Numbered from the stretch's first letter, positions 1 to 6,124 are shown. The stretch: DNA of 10,555 nucleotides from Aigarchaeota archaeon (GCA_025059415.1 JANXDQ010000034.1:1-10555), one strand, 5' to 3'. Made by a program: numbers and translations. Notes: generated by a model from the letters alone, not told the origin.

Positions 1-1162
1 TGTCGGCCTATTCTTGTTTGTGCCGGCTACTGAGATCGCACCAAGTGTTCCATTGATGATTTTTCCATAGTATATTGTCTGGTTTACCATTACTGTTTCC
101 CACCATACTCTCACCGTGGCGTTCAGGTGCGGCGCGCCGACTTGTCCACCTGCGGCTATTCCTCCGTGGAATACGGTCTTGTTGTTTAGGTTGAATATCT
201 GGAGCGGTATCGGGACCAGCTTGTTGTTCTCGAACCTCCCATCGGTGAGGCCTGCGCTCGTCGGGTAGATTTCGCGGGTGTATCTGGATTGTCCGTCTTC
301 TCCGGTCACCGCGGCCTGTATCAGCGAGGCCTCCGACGCCGGGTCCGTGTGGTCCAGGTCGAAGACCTTGATCTGGGCGAAGCTCACGTTGTCCTTTACG
401 CCGTACCAGGAGTGGACGTGGAAGAGCTTGAAGATCTTGGCTGCCCTGGCGACCCAGGCGTTCGAGGGCGTTCCCGCGGCGGTCTCGGCTCCGAAGACCT
501 CGGCGAAGTAAGAGGCATTATTCCAATTCTCATAGACCAAGTAGTCGAGCGGCCCCTTGAAGTCCAGGGTGTTTCCGACGACAATATATTTTCCTTCCAT
601 GTTCCACGAGAAGTTGCCATTTAATGGTGCACCCGATATGGGGTTTGAAGGTTGTGAATACCCCGAGCCATTTTGCGAAGGTGCCGTAGTCCGTTGCCGG
701 GTTTGATGGCGGTATGAACAAAGCGTACATGATTATTCCTTTCCATAGTTCGCCCTCTCCGATCCTCTCTCCGTAGTAGCTCTTCGCCTTGACCACTATC
801 ATCAAGGCGTGCTCGGACGGGTCGGCGGACCAGGAGATCTTGACGAACCCGGTCTCATTGGGCTCGAAGGGGCCTCCCTCATGCTGGACGGCCAAAGTAT
901 CATACTTTATACTGTATACTTCGACGAAGGCCTCCTGACCGGTGACGTTGAACCTGTCGGCGAAGCCTAAGCCCTTCGGACACATGGGCGATGGGCCGAG
1001 ACCCGGGCAAGCAGCTCCATCCCAAGAGGTGGTCACGACCTTCAGCCAGGCGGAGTAGGTGCCCTGTGACTTCGCAGGCGTCGCGATCAGTGGAACGGCT
1101 ACCGCGATCGTCGATAGGACAAGCAGCGCTAGGAGAATATACGATCCAATTTTCCTATTCAT
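1..1162 (-). CDS. Secreted, sequon-rich surface protein (partial, with apparent frameshift)
   Basis: I do not recognise a named family; this looks like a large exported archaeal cell-surface protein. Residues 1-32 form a signal peptide: Asn-Arg-Lys, a long hydrophobic core, then a small-residue region near Ala-Lys-Ser. The mature part is rich in aromatic residues, Gly and Asn and carries about nine N-glycosylation sequons (for example NVT, NET, NAS, NVS, NQT, NGT). From the ATG at 1162 the frame is good for 167 codons. In that frame it then degenerates into an Arg/Lys/Cys-rich tail ending at a stop at 532-530. Dropping one base in the C run at 661-664 restores a surface-protein-like frame (AKWLG followed by YSQPSNPISGAPLNG) that stays open for 220 codons to base 1. 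The gene therefore continues beyond the left edge. It is either a sequencing or assembly indel in a homopolymer or a real frameshift. The TATA box at 1186-1192 predicts a leaderless transcript. Confidence 0.7.
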
Positions 1163-1185
1163 CGGGTCTCAGCTGATCCCAGACC

Positions 1186-1192
1186 TATTTAA
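1186..1192 (-). promoter_or_regulatory. TATA box of the surface-protein gene
   Basis: On the minus strand this reads TTAAATA. Its centre is 27 bases upstream of the ATG at 1162, so transcription would start at or next to the A of the start codon, giving a leaderless mRNA. No Shine-Dalgarno motif lies in front of the ATG, which fits. Confidence 0.6.
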
Positions 1193-1211
1193 CCCAACCC
1201 ATTCTAGACTA

Positions 1212-1228
1212 GTTCTAAAGATTAGAAC
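1212..1228. promoter_or_regulatory. Perfect inverted repeat, candidate operator
   Basis: GTTCTAA-AGA-TTAGAAC is a perfect 7-base inverted repeat with a 3-base spacer. It lies about 20 bases upstream of the TATA box of the minus-strand surface gene. The size and position fit a dimeric regulator site. No protein is identified that would bind it. Confidence 0.45.
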
Positions 1229-1268
1229 CAAAACATTCCAGTAATACGAAGAAAACACCTAGAAAAAG

Positions 1269-1288
1269 CCGATAAAGTCCCCGATAAA
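1269..1288. repeat. Short direct repeat CCGATAAA x2
   Basis: CCGATAAA occurs at 1269-1276 and again at 1281-1288, 12 bases apart start to start, in the middle of the divergent intergenic region. It could be a regulator site or chance. The rest of 1163-1363 contains only the promoter elements and repeats listed here; I see no gene in it. Confidence 0.3.
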
Positions 1289-1305
1289 TGGCCTAGACCG
1301 CGGAA

Positions 1306-1321
1306 TTCCAAAATCCTGGAA
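1306..1321. promoter_or_regulatory. Inverted repeat upstream of the propeller gene
   Basis: TTCCA, six bases, TGGAA. This inverted repeat ends just before an AT-rich element at 1324-1330 (ATAAAAT) that could act as a TATA box for the plus-strand gene. It may be an operator; the arms are only five bases long, so chance is possible. Confidence 0.3.
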
Positions 1322-1341
1322 CCATAAAATAGCCGCGCTCA

Positions 1342-1348
1342 TTTAAAT
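1342..1348 (+). promoter_or_regulatory. TATA-like element before the propeller gene
   Basis: TTTAAAT at 1342-1348 predicts a start near 1371, which would favour the second in-frame ATG at 1379. A second candidate, ATAAAAT at 1324-1330, predicts a start near 1353. With the GGAG at 1355-1358, that one would favour the ATG at 1364. The sequence does not settle which is used. Confidence 0.4.
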
Positions 1349-1363
1349 GATGGCGGAGACCCC

Positions 1364-2752
1364 ATGCTCCGAGAAGATATGCGCCTCCCAAAGTCCTCCA
1401 TCACAGTCCTCGCCGCGCTAACGGTGATCTCCTGCCTCCTGGAGGCCGCCGCCATCTCCAACCCCATCTACCTGCCCGAGGAATACCCGGAAATCGCGCC
1501 CGGCCCCATCGCGGCCTACGGCCAGAAACTCGTCATATACAGCCCCGCAAAGGCCTCCGTATCCATCCTGGACCCGGAGACGGGGGAGACCCGGAGCTTC
1601 CCCGCGCCCAGGGACGTCGGCGACATGGAGGTATCCGGCAGGTGGCTCGCCCTCGCGCCCCTCGGACTCCAGAAGCTGGTAATCTACGACCTCGAAACCG
1701 GGGAATCCCGGGAACTGGAGCTGCCCGGCGTAGTCCACGCATTGGAATCGGCCGACGGGCTATTCTGGGCAACCATCCCCGACGAGGAGATCGTCGTCGC
1801 CGTAGACCCCTCGGTCCCCGAATTGGTGAAGAGGGTGGAGGCCGCGTCATCCTATGGATCCGGCTCCATATCGGTCCATGGCCAAAGGCTCTGGGCGATC
1901 GGCAGAGACCTGAAGACGATCGTATCCATGGATCTGGAGCGGGGCGAGGTGAAGACCGGCGGGATCGACGCGGAGGCCGTGGCCATAAGGGGGCTCGAGG
2001 GAGGCGCCGTAATCGCCACGACGCAGGACGAGATCCTGAAGATGTCCAACGCCCTCAGGGTGGAGGCCAGGTGGAAGCTCGAAGAAGCCTCAAGCTTGGA
2101 CATAGCGCTATACGTCATCCCAGATGGCAGGATAGTCTACGTATCGCCATCGAGGTGGGTTGTAGGCGAGATAGAGGGCTCAGAGAAAAGGGAGATCAAG
2201 GTGGGCGGCAGGATAATGGGGTCTGCGCTCTCCGGTGACAAGATCTGGTTCACGGAATCCACCACGCATAGGATAGGATATGTGCCGCTCTCAAGGCCCC
2301 CGAGGATAATGGACTTCAAGGTGGAGCGGCTCGGCGGGAACACATTCAAGGCCTCGGCCAAGGCCACCGACCCGGATGAAGACCTCGGCCGCGTAGTCCT
2401 AATCATACTCTACGAGGGGATAATCGGGCCGGAGCAGAATCAGAGCGTTGAGATGGAGAATATCGGAGACGGCCTCTACGCTGCCACGGTCAACCTCGAG
2501 TATCAGGCTGCGGAAATCCGCGCCGTGGCCATAGACAAATTCAGCAACACCGCGAAGAGCGGAACCATCCGGGTAGAAGTTCAGCGGATGGAAATCATAA
2601 CAGAAACGACCACCCAGACGGCGACGACCCAAGCCGGCGGATACACCGACATCTACACGATCGGAAGCTCCATGCTCCTCCTAATCCCGATACTCATCGC
2701 GCTACTCTACTTCAGGCTCAGGCCGAAGAAGAGGAGAAAAAGTAGGAAATGA
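1364..2752 (+). CDS. Secreted beta-propeller protein with C-terminal membrane anchor
   Basis: Predicted type I surface protein of 462 residues. An N-terminal signal peptide spans about residues 7-30 (Arg-Leu-Pro-Lys, hydrophobic core, Ala-Ala-Ala). Residues about 45-312 contain repeated blades of the YVTN/Vgb lyase-like propeller type: DPETGETRSF, DLETGESREL and, late, KIWFTESTTHRIGYV. Residues about 313-407 look like an Ig-like or fibronectin-like beta domain (ATDPDEDLGRV, DGLYAATV, IRAVAIDKFSNTA). A Thr/Gln-rich stalk follows (about 412-423), then one transmembrane helix (about 434-450) and a basic stop-transfer tail (RPKKRRKSRK). The protein is therefore probably displayed outside the cell with a short cytoplasmic tail. 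I see no lyase catalytic residues that can be assigned with confidence, so binding or scaffolding is as likely as catalysis. An ATG at 1379 gives a more conventional signal peptide and is an alternative start. The gene is divergent from the other surface-protein gene and unusually G+C-rich. Confidence 0.75.
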   Translation: MLREDMRLPKSSITVLAALTVISCLLEAAAISNPIYLPEEYPEIAPGPIAAYGQKLVIYSPAKASVSILDPETGETRSFPAPRDVGDMEVSGRWLALAPLGLQKLVIYDLETGESRELELPGVVHALESADGLFWATIPDEEIVVAVDPSVPELVKRVEAASSYGSGSISVHGQRLWAIGRDLKTIVSMDLERGEVKTGGIDAEAVAIRGLEGGAVIATTQDEILKMSNALRVEARWKLEEASSLDIALYVIPDGRIVYVSPSRWVVGEIEGSEKREIKVGGRIMGSALSGDKIWFTESTTHRIGYVPLSRPPRIMDFKVERLGGNTFKASAKATDPDEDLGRVVLIILYEGIIGPEQNQSVEMENIGDGLYAATVNLEYQAAEIRAVAIDKFSNTAKSGTIRVEVQRMEIITETTTQTATTQAGGYTDIYTIGSSMLLLIPILIALLYFRLRPKKRRKSRK

Positions 2753-2781
2753 TTGTGGAAGGGATTTGATGGAAACCAAGC

Positions 2782-2790
2782 TTAATATAT
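2782..2790 (+). promoter_or_regulatory. TATA box of the first HEPN-MNT pair
   Basis: TTAATATAT, centred near 2786, predicts transcription from about 2812. This places the start codon at ATG 2817, with a very short leader, and argues against the upstream in-frame starts (TTG 2766, ATG 2769). A perfect palindrome, CCATATGG, lies at 2801-2808 between box and start and could be an autoregulatory site. Confidence 0.5.
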
Positions 2791-2816
2791 CGATGGCAAC
2801 CCATATGGATCGCTGG

Positions 2817-3203
2817 ATGTCATCTATTGATGAAGTGGAAATACTCAAGGATCGGGCTTACGCATTTCTACGCAATGCAGAAAGGCTCTTTGTCGATGGG
2901 GAATACGACCTCGCGGCATTCAATATCGAGCAATTCTGTCAGCTCCTCCTTAAATACAAACTCTTGGTAAAGACCAGTACATATCCGAGAACCCATTCAA
3001 TTCTACGCCTCATAAGAGAACTCGATAAAATCGTTCCCGAAAAGGGGTTAGCGGAGTTCGTGGACGCGGAGATAATGAACCTCACAAAGATCGAGGATGC
3101 GTATATAGTTTCGAGGTATCTCCCAAGAAGATATGAGAGAAGGGAGGTCGAGGAAATGCTGAGGTTTGCTAAGAGATTTGAGGAGGCATTTAGGGATGTT
3201 TGA
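2817..3203 (+). CDS. HEPN-domain protein (module 1)
   Basis: A small all-helical HEPN protein of the PF05168-like group, 128 residues from the ATG at 2817. Typical features are DRAYAFLRNAERLF, YDLAAFNIEQFCQLLLKYKLL, then PRTHSILRLI and a late SRYLPRRY segment. HEPN proteins paired with minimal nucleotidyltransferases commonly act as RNase toxins or as their regulatory partners, and that role is inferred here. I do not see the canonical RX4-6H ribonuclease motif in the usual C-terminal position, so catalytic activity is uncertain. In-frame upstream starts at 2766 (TTG), 2769 and 2805 are possible, but the TATA box at 2782-2790 favours 2805 or 2817. The stop overlaps the start of the next gene by eight bases, indicating translational coupling with the nucleotidyltransferase. 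Confidence 0.8.
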   Translation: MSSIDEVEILKDRAYAFLRNAERLFVDGEYDLAAFNIEQFCQLLLKYKLLVKTSTYPRTHSILRLIRELDKIVPEKGLAEFVDAEIMNLTKIEDAYIVSRYLPRRYERREVEEMLRFAKRFEEAFRDV

Positions 3204-3528
3204 CCAATACATTGAATCGGGCAAGGAGATCATGGAACACCTGAAGAATTATCGGGAACTGGCGGAAAAGGTGAAGCACATCGTCATGGAGAGGTGTCGG
3301 GATGCGAGGGTGCTGGTCTTCGGATCGGTTGTCGAGGGAAAAGTTACAGCACTAAGCGACATAGACATCCTGGTGATCTGCGACCTCGATAGAGAGAAAA
3401 TTGCGGAATTGAAATCCGAAATCCGCAAGAAGCTCGGCTACCACACGCCAATAGAACTGCATATCGTGTCAGATGGGGAATTTCAAAGATGGTATAAGAG
3501 GTTTATAGGTAAATTCGAGGAAGTCTAG
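3196..3528 (+). CDS. Minimal nucleotidyltransferase, MNT (module 1)
   Basis: Polymerase-beta-type minimal nucleotidyltransferase, 110 residues from the ATG at 3196. The signature GSX10DXD is complete: Gly43-Ser44 and Asp55/Asp57 in GSVVEGKVTALSDIDILV. A third acidic residue is probably Glu87 in the strand IELHIV. In known HEPN-MNT systems such as HepT-MntA, the MNT protein neutralises the HEPN toxin by transferring AMP to it; the same role is inferred here, not shown. An upstream in-frame ATG at 3166 exists, but GAGGAGG at 3180-3186, nine bases before 3196, and the eight-base overlap with the HEPN stop decide for 3196. It ends before a short gap holding the promoter of the second module. Confidence 0.85.
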   Translation: MFDQYIESGKEIMEHLKNYRELAEKVKHIVMERCRDARVLVFGSVVEGKVTALSDIDILVICDLDREKIAELKSEIRKKLGYHTPIELHIVSDGEFQRWYKRFIGKFEEV

Positions 3529-3553
3529 TTTCCGAATCTATAGTCCAGATAAA

Positions 3554-3561
3554 GATTAAAT
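3554..3561 (+). promoter_or_regulatory. TATA box of the second HEPN-MNT pair
   Basis: GATTAAAT centred near 3557 predicts a start near 3583, ten bases before the ATG at 3593. The second module can thus be transcribed on its own, although read-through from the first is possible. Confidence 0.45.
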
Positions 3562-3592
3562 GTGGAGCGGGGCGGAGTTTTATTAGAAAACT

Positions 3593-3988
3593 ATGAGAAG
3601 GGTTACCGATTGGCTTAAACAGGCGGACGCGGCATTATCTCAGGCTAGAGACTCTAAGAGAGATGGGCATTACTGGGCTTCATGCTTTTTCGCCCACCAA
3701 GCCGTCGAGTATGCGGCTAAGGCCATCTTGACATCATTTGGGATAGAGGCACGAGGGCACAGCGTAACCGATTTGCTTGAGAAAATGCGAGAACAGGGTG
3801 TAGAGATCCCAGAGGAGTTTAAAAGGCACGCCCTAAACCTCGACAGACACTATATTCAATCAAGGTATGTAAACACATTTTACTCAGGGGCTCCAGTTGA
3901 TTACTATGGATTAGAGGACGCCGAGAAGGCCTTAAGGGAGGCTGAAACCCTTGTCAGATATTTTAAGGAAAAAATACGAGGAGCTTGA
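3593..3988 (+). CDS. HEPN-domain protein (module 2)
   Basis: A HEPN protein of 131 residues and the more typical of the two. Residues 5-20 form the first helix (TDWLKQADAALSQARD). The core motif is YWASCFFAHQAVEYAAKAIL at 27-46, followed by RGHSVTDLL (54-62) and LDRHYIQSRYVNTFY (83-97), the usual late signature of the family. It shares only the general fold pattern with the HEPN protein upstream, so the two are not a recent duplication. A convincing C-terminal RX4-6H motif is not visible. Tyr87 and nearby tyrosines beside Arg85-His86 are candidate modification sites by analogy with HepT, which is inference only. The next gene begins within its 3' end, a 38-base overlap, indicating coupled expression. 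Confidence 0.85.
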   Translation: MRRVTDWLKQADAALSQARDSKRDGHYWASCFFAHQAVEYAAKAILTSFGIEARGHSVTDLLEKMREQGVEIPEEFKRHALNLDRHYIQSRYVNTFYSGAPVDYYGLEDAEKALREAETLVRYFKEKIRGA

Positions 3989-4364
3989 CAGGTATCTTGG
4001 GGAGCTTAAGCGGGAATTTGACTTGAAACTCGTAATATTGTTTGGCTCCCTTGTAAGAGGAACATGGATGGAGAGTAGTGACATAGATCTGCTCATCGTG
4101 GCCGAGAACCTCTCAGATGACCCGGGGGAAAATTTCACCAGGTTGAAGCGGCCCGGAATAGATCCTCATGGATTTAGCGTTAACAGGTTCTTGATGGAGC
4201 TCGAAAAACCCAACCTGATAATATTCGACGCGCTAGAGTATGGTGAAAAGATTTTCGCCGATGAAGAGTTTTTCAGAGGAGTTAAGGAGAAAATTAGGGA
4301 AGTTAAGGAAAGGCTCGGCTTGAGATGGGTTGGTGACACATGGGTGTGGAGAAGAGAAGAGTGA
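3951..4364 (+). CDS. Minimal nucleotidyltransferase, MNT (module 2)
   Basis: Polymerase-beta-type nucleotidyltransferase of 137 residues. GSX10DXD is intact: Gly32-Ser33 and Asp44/Asp46 in GSLVRGTWMESSDIDLLIV. A third acidic residue may be Asp71 in GIDPHGFSV, where related proteins often have GIEP. It starts with TTG at 3951, supported by GGGAGG at 3936-3941 nine bases upstream; no ATG fits before the conserved core. It carries a longer C-terminal helical part than module 1 (EEFFRGVKEKIREVKERLGL), ending in a Trp-rich tail. It is the probable antitoxin or modifying partner of the HEPN protein it overlaps. It ends convergently, 19 bases from the stop codon of homoserine dehydrogenase on the other strand. 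Confidence 0.85.
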   Translation: MSDILRKKYEELDRYLGELKREFDLKLVILFGSLVRGTWMESSDIDLLIVAENLSDDPGENFTRLKRPGIDPHGFSVNRFLMELEKPNLIIFDALEYGEKIFADEEFFRGVKEKIREVKERLGLRWVGDTWVWRREE

Positions 4365-4383
4365 CGTGTAGCCGATGCGCGAG

Positions 4384-5361
4384 TCACAGGCGTCTCGACC
4401 GGGCTCTGACCACTTCGTAAATGTCGTTTAGCAAAGCTGAGACCGTTGATTCTCCCGCGCCCTCGCCTATGATCGTGAGGTTTCCGAGTATCCTGTGGTT
4501 GAAGTTGACCGCATTTAGGGTCCCGTGGACGCAAAGTGGATCGTTTAACCTGATGAGCCTGGGCGCGACGGATAACCCGTTTTCACCCACGACCCCTATC
4601 AACTTTATCGTCATCCCGGACTCCTTCGCGGCCGCTATCGCCTCGCTCGTCACCTTGGTTATCCCCCTTATCTTCACTTCGCTCAGCTTCTTCCTCAACC
4701 CCATCAAGCTATTCGCGAGTATCAAGAGCTTCAGCGCCGTGTCCACACCCTCCAGATCCAGGGTTGGGTCGCGTTCAGCTATCCCGAGCATCTGGGCCTC
4801 CCTCAACGCGAGTTCGAATGTCATCTCCTCGAAGTGCATCCTACTCAGGATATAGTTCGTCGTCCCATTCAATATGCCCCTGAGAGAGAGCAGTTCGTCG
4901 GCCATCAGGCAGCGCTTCTGGAGCGAGATCAGGGGGATTCCGCCGCCGACGGTCGCCTCGTATAGTAGCAGGGAGCCGCGTTCCTCGGCGAGTGATGAGA
5001 GTTCCTCGAAGGCCAGGGCTATCGGCCCCTTATTCGCCGTCACCACGTCCATCCCCTCCTCCAGGGCTTGCCTAATGTGACTTAGGCCGGGCTCACCGCT
5101 CTCGATGTTCGTCGGAGTCAATTCGACTAGCAGGTCGGCGAGCTCCCTTCTTATCATCTCGGATGCGGGGGCCTCCTCGAAGCCCCGTGCCCGATCAATC
5201 CGCTCGGGCAGATCCTCGTGGGCCAATCCATCGGCTCGATAGATGTATCCCTTTGAGGAGGCTATTCCGGCGAGCTTTACGCCGGCGATCTTCCCGGCGG
5301 CGAGCTCCCTCGCCAACCTCTTCCCCAGGAAACCATATCCGACAATAATGCATTTGATCAT
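4384..5361 (-). CDS. hom: Homoserine dehydrogenase
   Basis: NAD(P)-dependent oxidation/reduction between L-aspartate semialdehyde and L-homoserine, the branch point to threonine and methionine; a cytoplasmic enzyme. From the start at 5361 the protein has 325 residues. It has a Rossmann GYGFLG motif (8-13), TANKGPIA (108-115, Lys111), EATVGGGIPLI (135-145), GILNGTTNYIL (162-172) and ERDPTLDLEGVDTALK (196-211). The catalytic Asp207 and Lys211 correspond to Asp219/Lys223 of the yeast enzyme. GEGAGESTVSALLNDI lies near the end. No C-terminal ACT domain and no aspartate kinase fusion are present; the ACT function is in the upstream gene. An ATG at 5397 would overlap that gene. The ATG at 5361, five bases after its stop and eight bases after GAGGGG (5370-5375), matches the family start. 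Confidence 0.93.
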   Translation of the reverse strand: MIKCIIVGYGFLGKRLARELAAGKIAGVKLAGIASSKGYIYRADGLAHEDLPERIDRARGFEEAPASEMIRRELADLLVELTPTNIESGEPGLSHIRQALEEGMDVVTANKGPIALAFEELSSLAEERGSLLLYEATVGGGIPLISLQKRCLMADELLSLRGILNGTTNYILSRMHFEEMTFELALREAQMLGIAERDPTLDLEGVDTALKLLILANSLMGLRKKLSEVKIRGITKVTSEAIAAAKESGMTIKLIGVVGENGLSVAPRLIRLNDPLCVHGTLNAVNFNHRILGNLTIIGEGAGESTVSALLNDIYEVVRARSRRL

Positions 5362-5366
5362 GTCGA

Positions 5367-5834
5367 TTACCCCTCGGTTATTAGGAGGGCGTTCCATTCC
5401 TCGGCCAATTTTTCGAGCACGTCTACTAGTGGGCGGAGTTTACCCGAAGGCGTCTCGACCACCAACTTGAGGCACGGCGAGGCCGCTCCACCGGTCATCG
5501 AGAGGGCCGCGACCCTCGAGCCCAATTCCTGCACACGCTTGAGCAGGGTCTCCACATCAACGCATCCGACAATTATCATCGTCGTTATCGCCTTCTCCAA
5601 CGTCTCCGCCTCGATGACCGGTATCCCGGCCCCCTCTATTCCCATCTTAGCCCTATCGAGGCTCGCCGCATCGGGGAACTCCACATTTATGCTCACCGGG
5701 ACGTAGCCGGACGTGATCCTATCTCTGCGGTGAATTATCGAAATAATGTTGCCTCCATTCACGGCTATCTCCTGCAAAGCCCTGAGCAAGACTCCGGGTC
5801 TATCATAGAGCGCCAGGGTGAGCCTCACCCGCAT
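5367..5834 (-). CDS. ACT-domain protein, predicted regulator of homoserine dehydrogenase
   Basis: 155 residues from the ATG at 5834. The first half is a clear ACT domain: VRLTLALYDRPGVLLRAL, then GGNIISI and a strand around YVPVSINVEF. The second half (from KAITTMIIVG to the C terminus) resembles a second, more divergent ACT-like unit. This matches the archaeal protein family annotated as a predicted allosteric regulator of homoserine dehydrogenase (COG2061 type). It sits directly upstream of hom with five bases between, so the pair probably supplies in two polypeptides what bacterial enzymes have as a C-terminal regulatory domain. The ligand is probably threonine or another branch product, by inference. 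An in-frame ATG at 5855 would add seven residues (MVGGCFW) that look unlike the family; the promoter permits either start. Confidence 0.85.
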   Translation of the reverse strand: MRVRLTLALYDRPGVLLRALQEIAVNGGNIISIIHRRDRITSGYVPVSINVEFPDAASLDRAKMGIEGAGIPVIEAETLEKAITTMIIVGCVDVETLLKRVQELGSRVAALSMTGGAASPCLKLVVETPSGKLRPLVDVLEKLAEEWNALLITEG

Positions 5835-5868
5835 CCAAAAACAACCCCCAACCATAGGGACGAGCCCG

Positions 5869-5883
5869 TTTAAATTTTTAAAT
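5869..5883. promoter_or_regulatory. Shared AT-rich core for divergent ACT-hom and tRNA-Val promoters
   Basis: TTTAAATTTTTAAAT contains two TATA-like boxes. Reading minus, the box at 5869-5875 predicts a start near 5846, just before the ATG at 5834. Reading plus, the box at 5877-5883 predicts a start near 5906, three bases before the mature tRNA 5' end at 5909. The two boxes are only eight bases apart. Confidence 0.5.
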
Positions 5884-5908
5884 GATGCCGCTTAAAGATA
5901 GAGTTCGC

Positions 5909-6005
5909 GGGCCGGTAGTCTAGAGGCAATGACGCCGCCCTTACATCGCATTGGAGCGATGAGGGGAGACGGCGGAGGTCGTGGGTTCGAATCCCACCCG
6001 GCCCA
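5909..6005 (+). tRNA. tRNA-Val(UAC), intron-containing
   Basis: A full cloverleaf folds by hand. The acceptor stem GGGCCGG (5909-5915) pairs with CCGGCCC (5998-6004), with discriminator A 6005. The D arm is GTC/GAC (5918-5933). The anticodon stem CCGCC (5935-5939) pairs with GGCGG (5971-5975), the variable loop has five bases, and the T stem is GTGGG/CCCAC with loop TTCGAAT. Removing 5946-5969 leaves a 73-base tRNA with loop CTTACAC, anticodon TAC, and U33 in place. Other splice placements would give Leu anticodons, but the short variable loop excludes Leu. The arm sequences and A73 match archaeal tRNA-Val. CCA is not encoded. Confidence 0.93.
5946..5969 (+). other. tRNA intron, 24 bases, position 37/38
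   Basis: It lies at the canonical archaeal position after base 37. Its first part takes part in a hairpin, CATCGC (5944-5949) with GCGATG (5956-5961) and loop ATTGGA. I could not build a perfect bulge-helix-bulge with a four-pair central helix, so the splice motif may be of the relaxed kind. Confidence 0.75.
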
Positions 6006-6030
6006 TTTCGGCTAAATTCCTCTCCAGACA

Positions 6031-6043
6031 CTTTTCATATTCT
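6031..6043 (+). terminator. Weak T-rich stretch after the tRNA
   Basis: CTTTTCATATTCT lies about 26 bases downstream of the tRNA 3' end. Archaeal termination often uses short T tracts without a hairpin; four T in a row is the minimum for such a call. Confidence 0.25.
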
Positions 6044-6084
6044 CCTGCGCGTCCGATGCTTTTGGGGACGCGTTTCCGGCTTTA

Positions 6085-6101
6085 TTGATCAACTTAGATC
6101 T
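6085..6101. promoter_or_regulatory. Paired palindromes upstream of the trp TATA box
   Basis: TTGATCAA (6085-6092) and AGATCT (6096-6101) are perfect palindromes with centres ten bases apart, that is, one helical turn. They lie directly upstream of the trpE TATA box. They could bind a regulator of the trp operon. They do not match the TGTACA boxes known for TrpY of Methanothermobacter. Confidence 0.35.
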
Positions 6102-6106
6102 TCAAT

Positions 6107-6115
6107 GTTTATATT
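6107..6115 (+). promoter_or_regulatory. TATA box of the trp operon
   Basis: GTTTATATT centred near 6111 predicts transcription from about 6137, leaving an eight-base leader before the GTG at 6145. It is the only convincing promoter for trpE-G-D-C-F in the window. Confidence 0.55.
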
Positions 6116-6124
6116 GTGGCTTTG

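Noticed and set aside
289..624. Plus-strand open frames opposite the surface-protein gene
   Set aside because: The minus strand gives a continuous protein with sequons and normal composition here; the plus-strand frames are shadows.
1163..1363. CRISPR-like or C/D-box RNA in the divergent spacer
   Set aside because: The repeats are only 5-8 bases long and not regularly arrayed, and no matching C and D boxes with a closing stem are found.
1642..2238. Plus-strand Arg/Gly-rich open frame of about 200 codons
   Set aside because: It is an alternative frame of the propeller gene in G+C-rich DNA, with low-complexity composition and no recognisable domain.
4421..4855. Plus-strand open frame of 144 codons
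   Set aside because: It is the antisense shadow of homoserine dehydrogenase, which has all family motifs on the other strand.
5940..5970. Reading the tRNA as Leu(UAG or GAG) by moving the intron one to three bases
   Set aside because: The five-base variable loop excludes a type II Leu tRNA, and the arms and loop match archaeal tRNA-Val.
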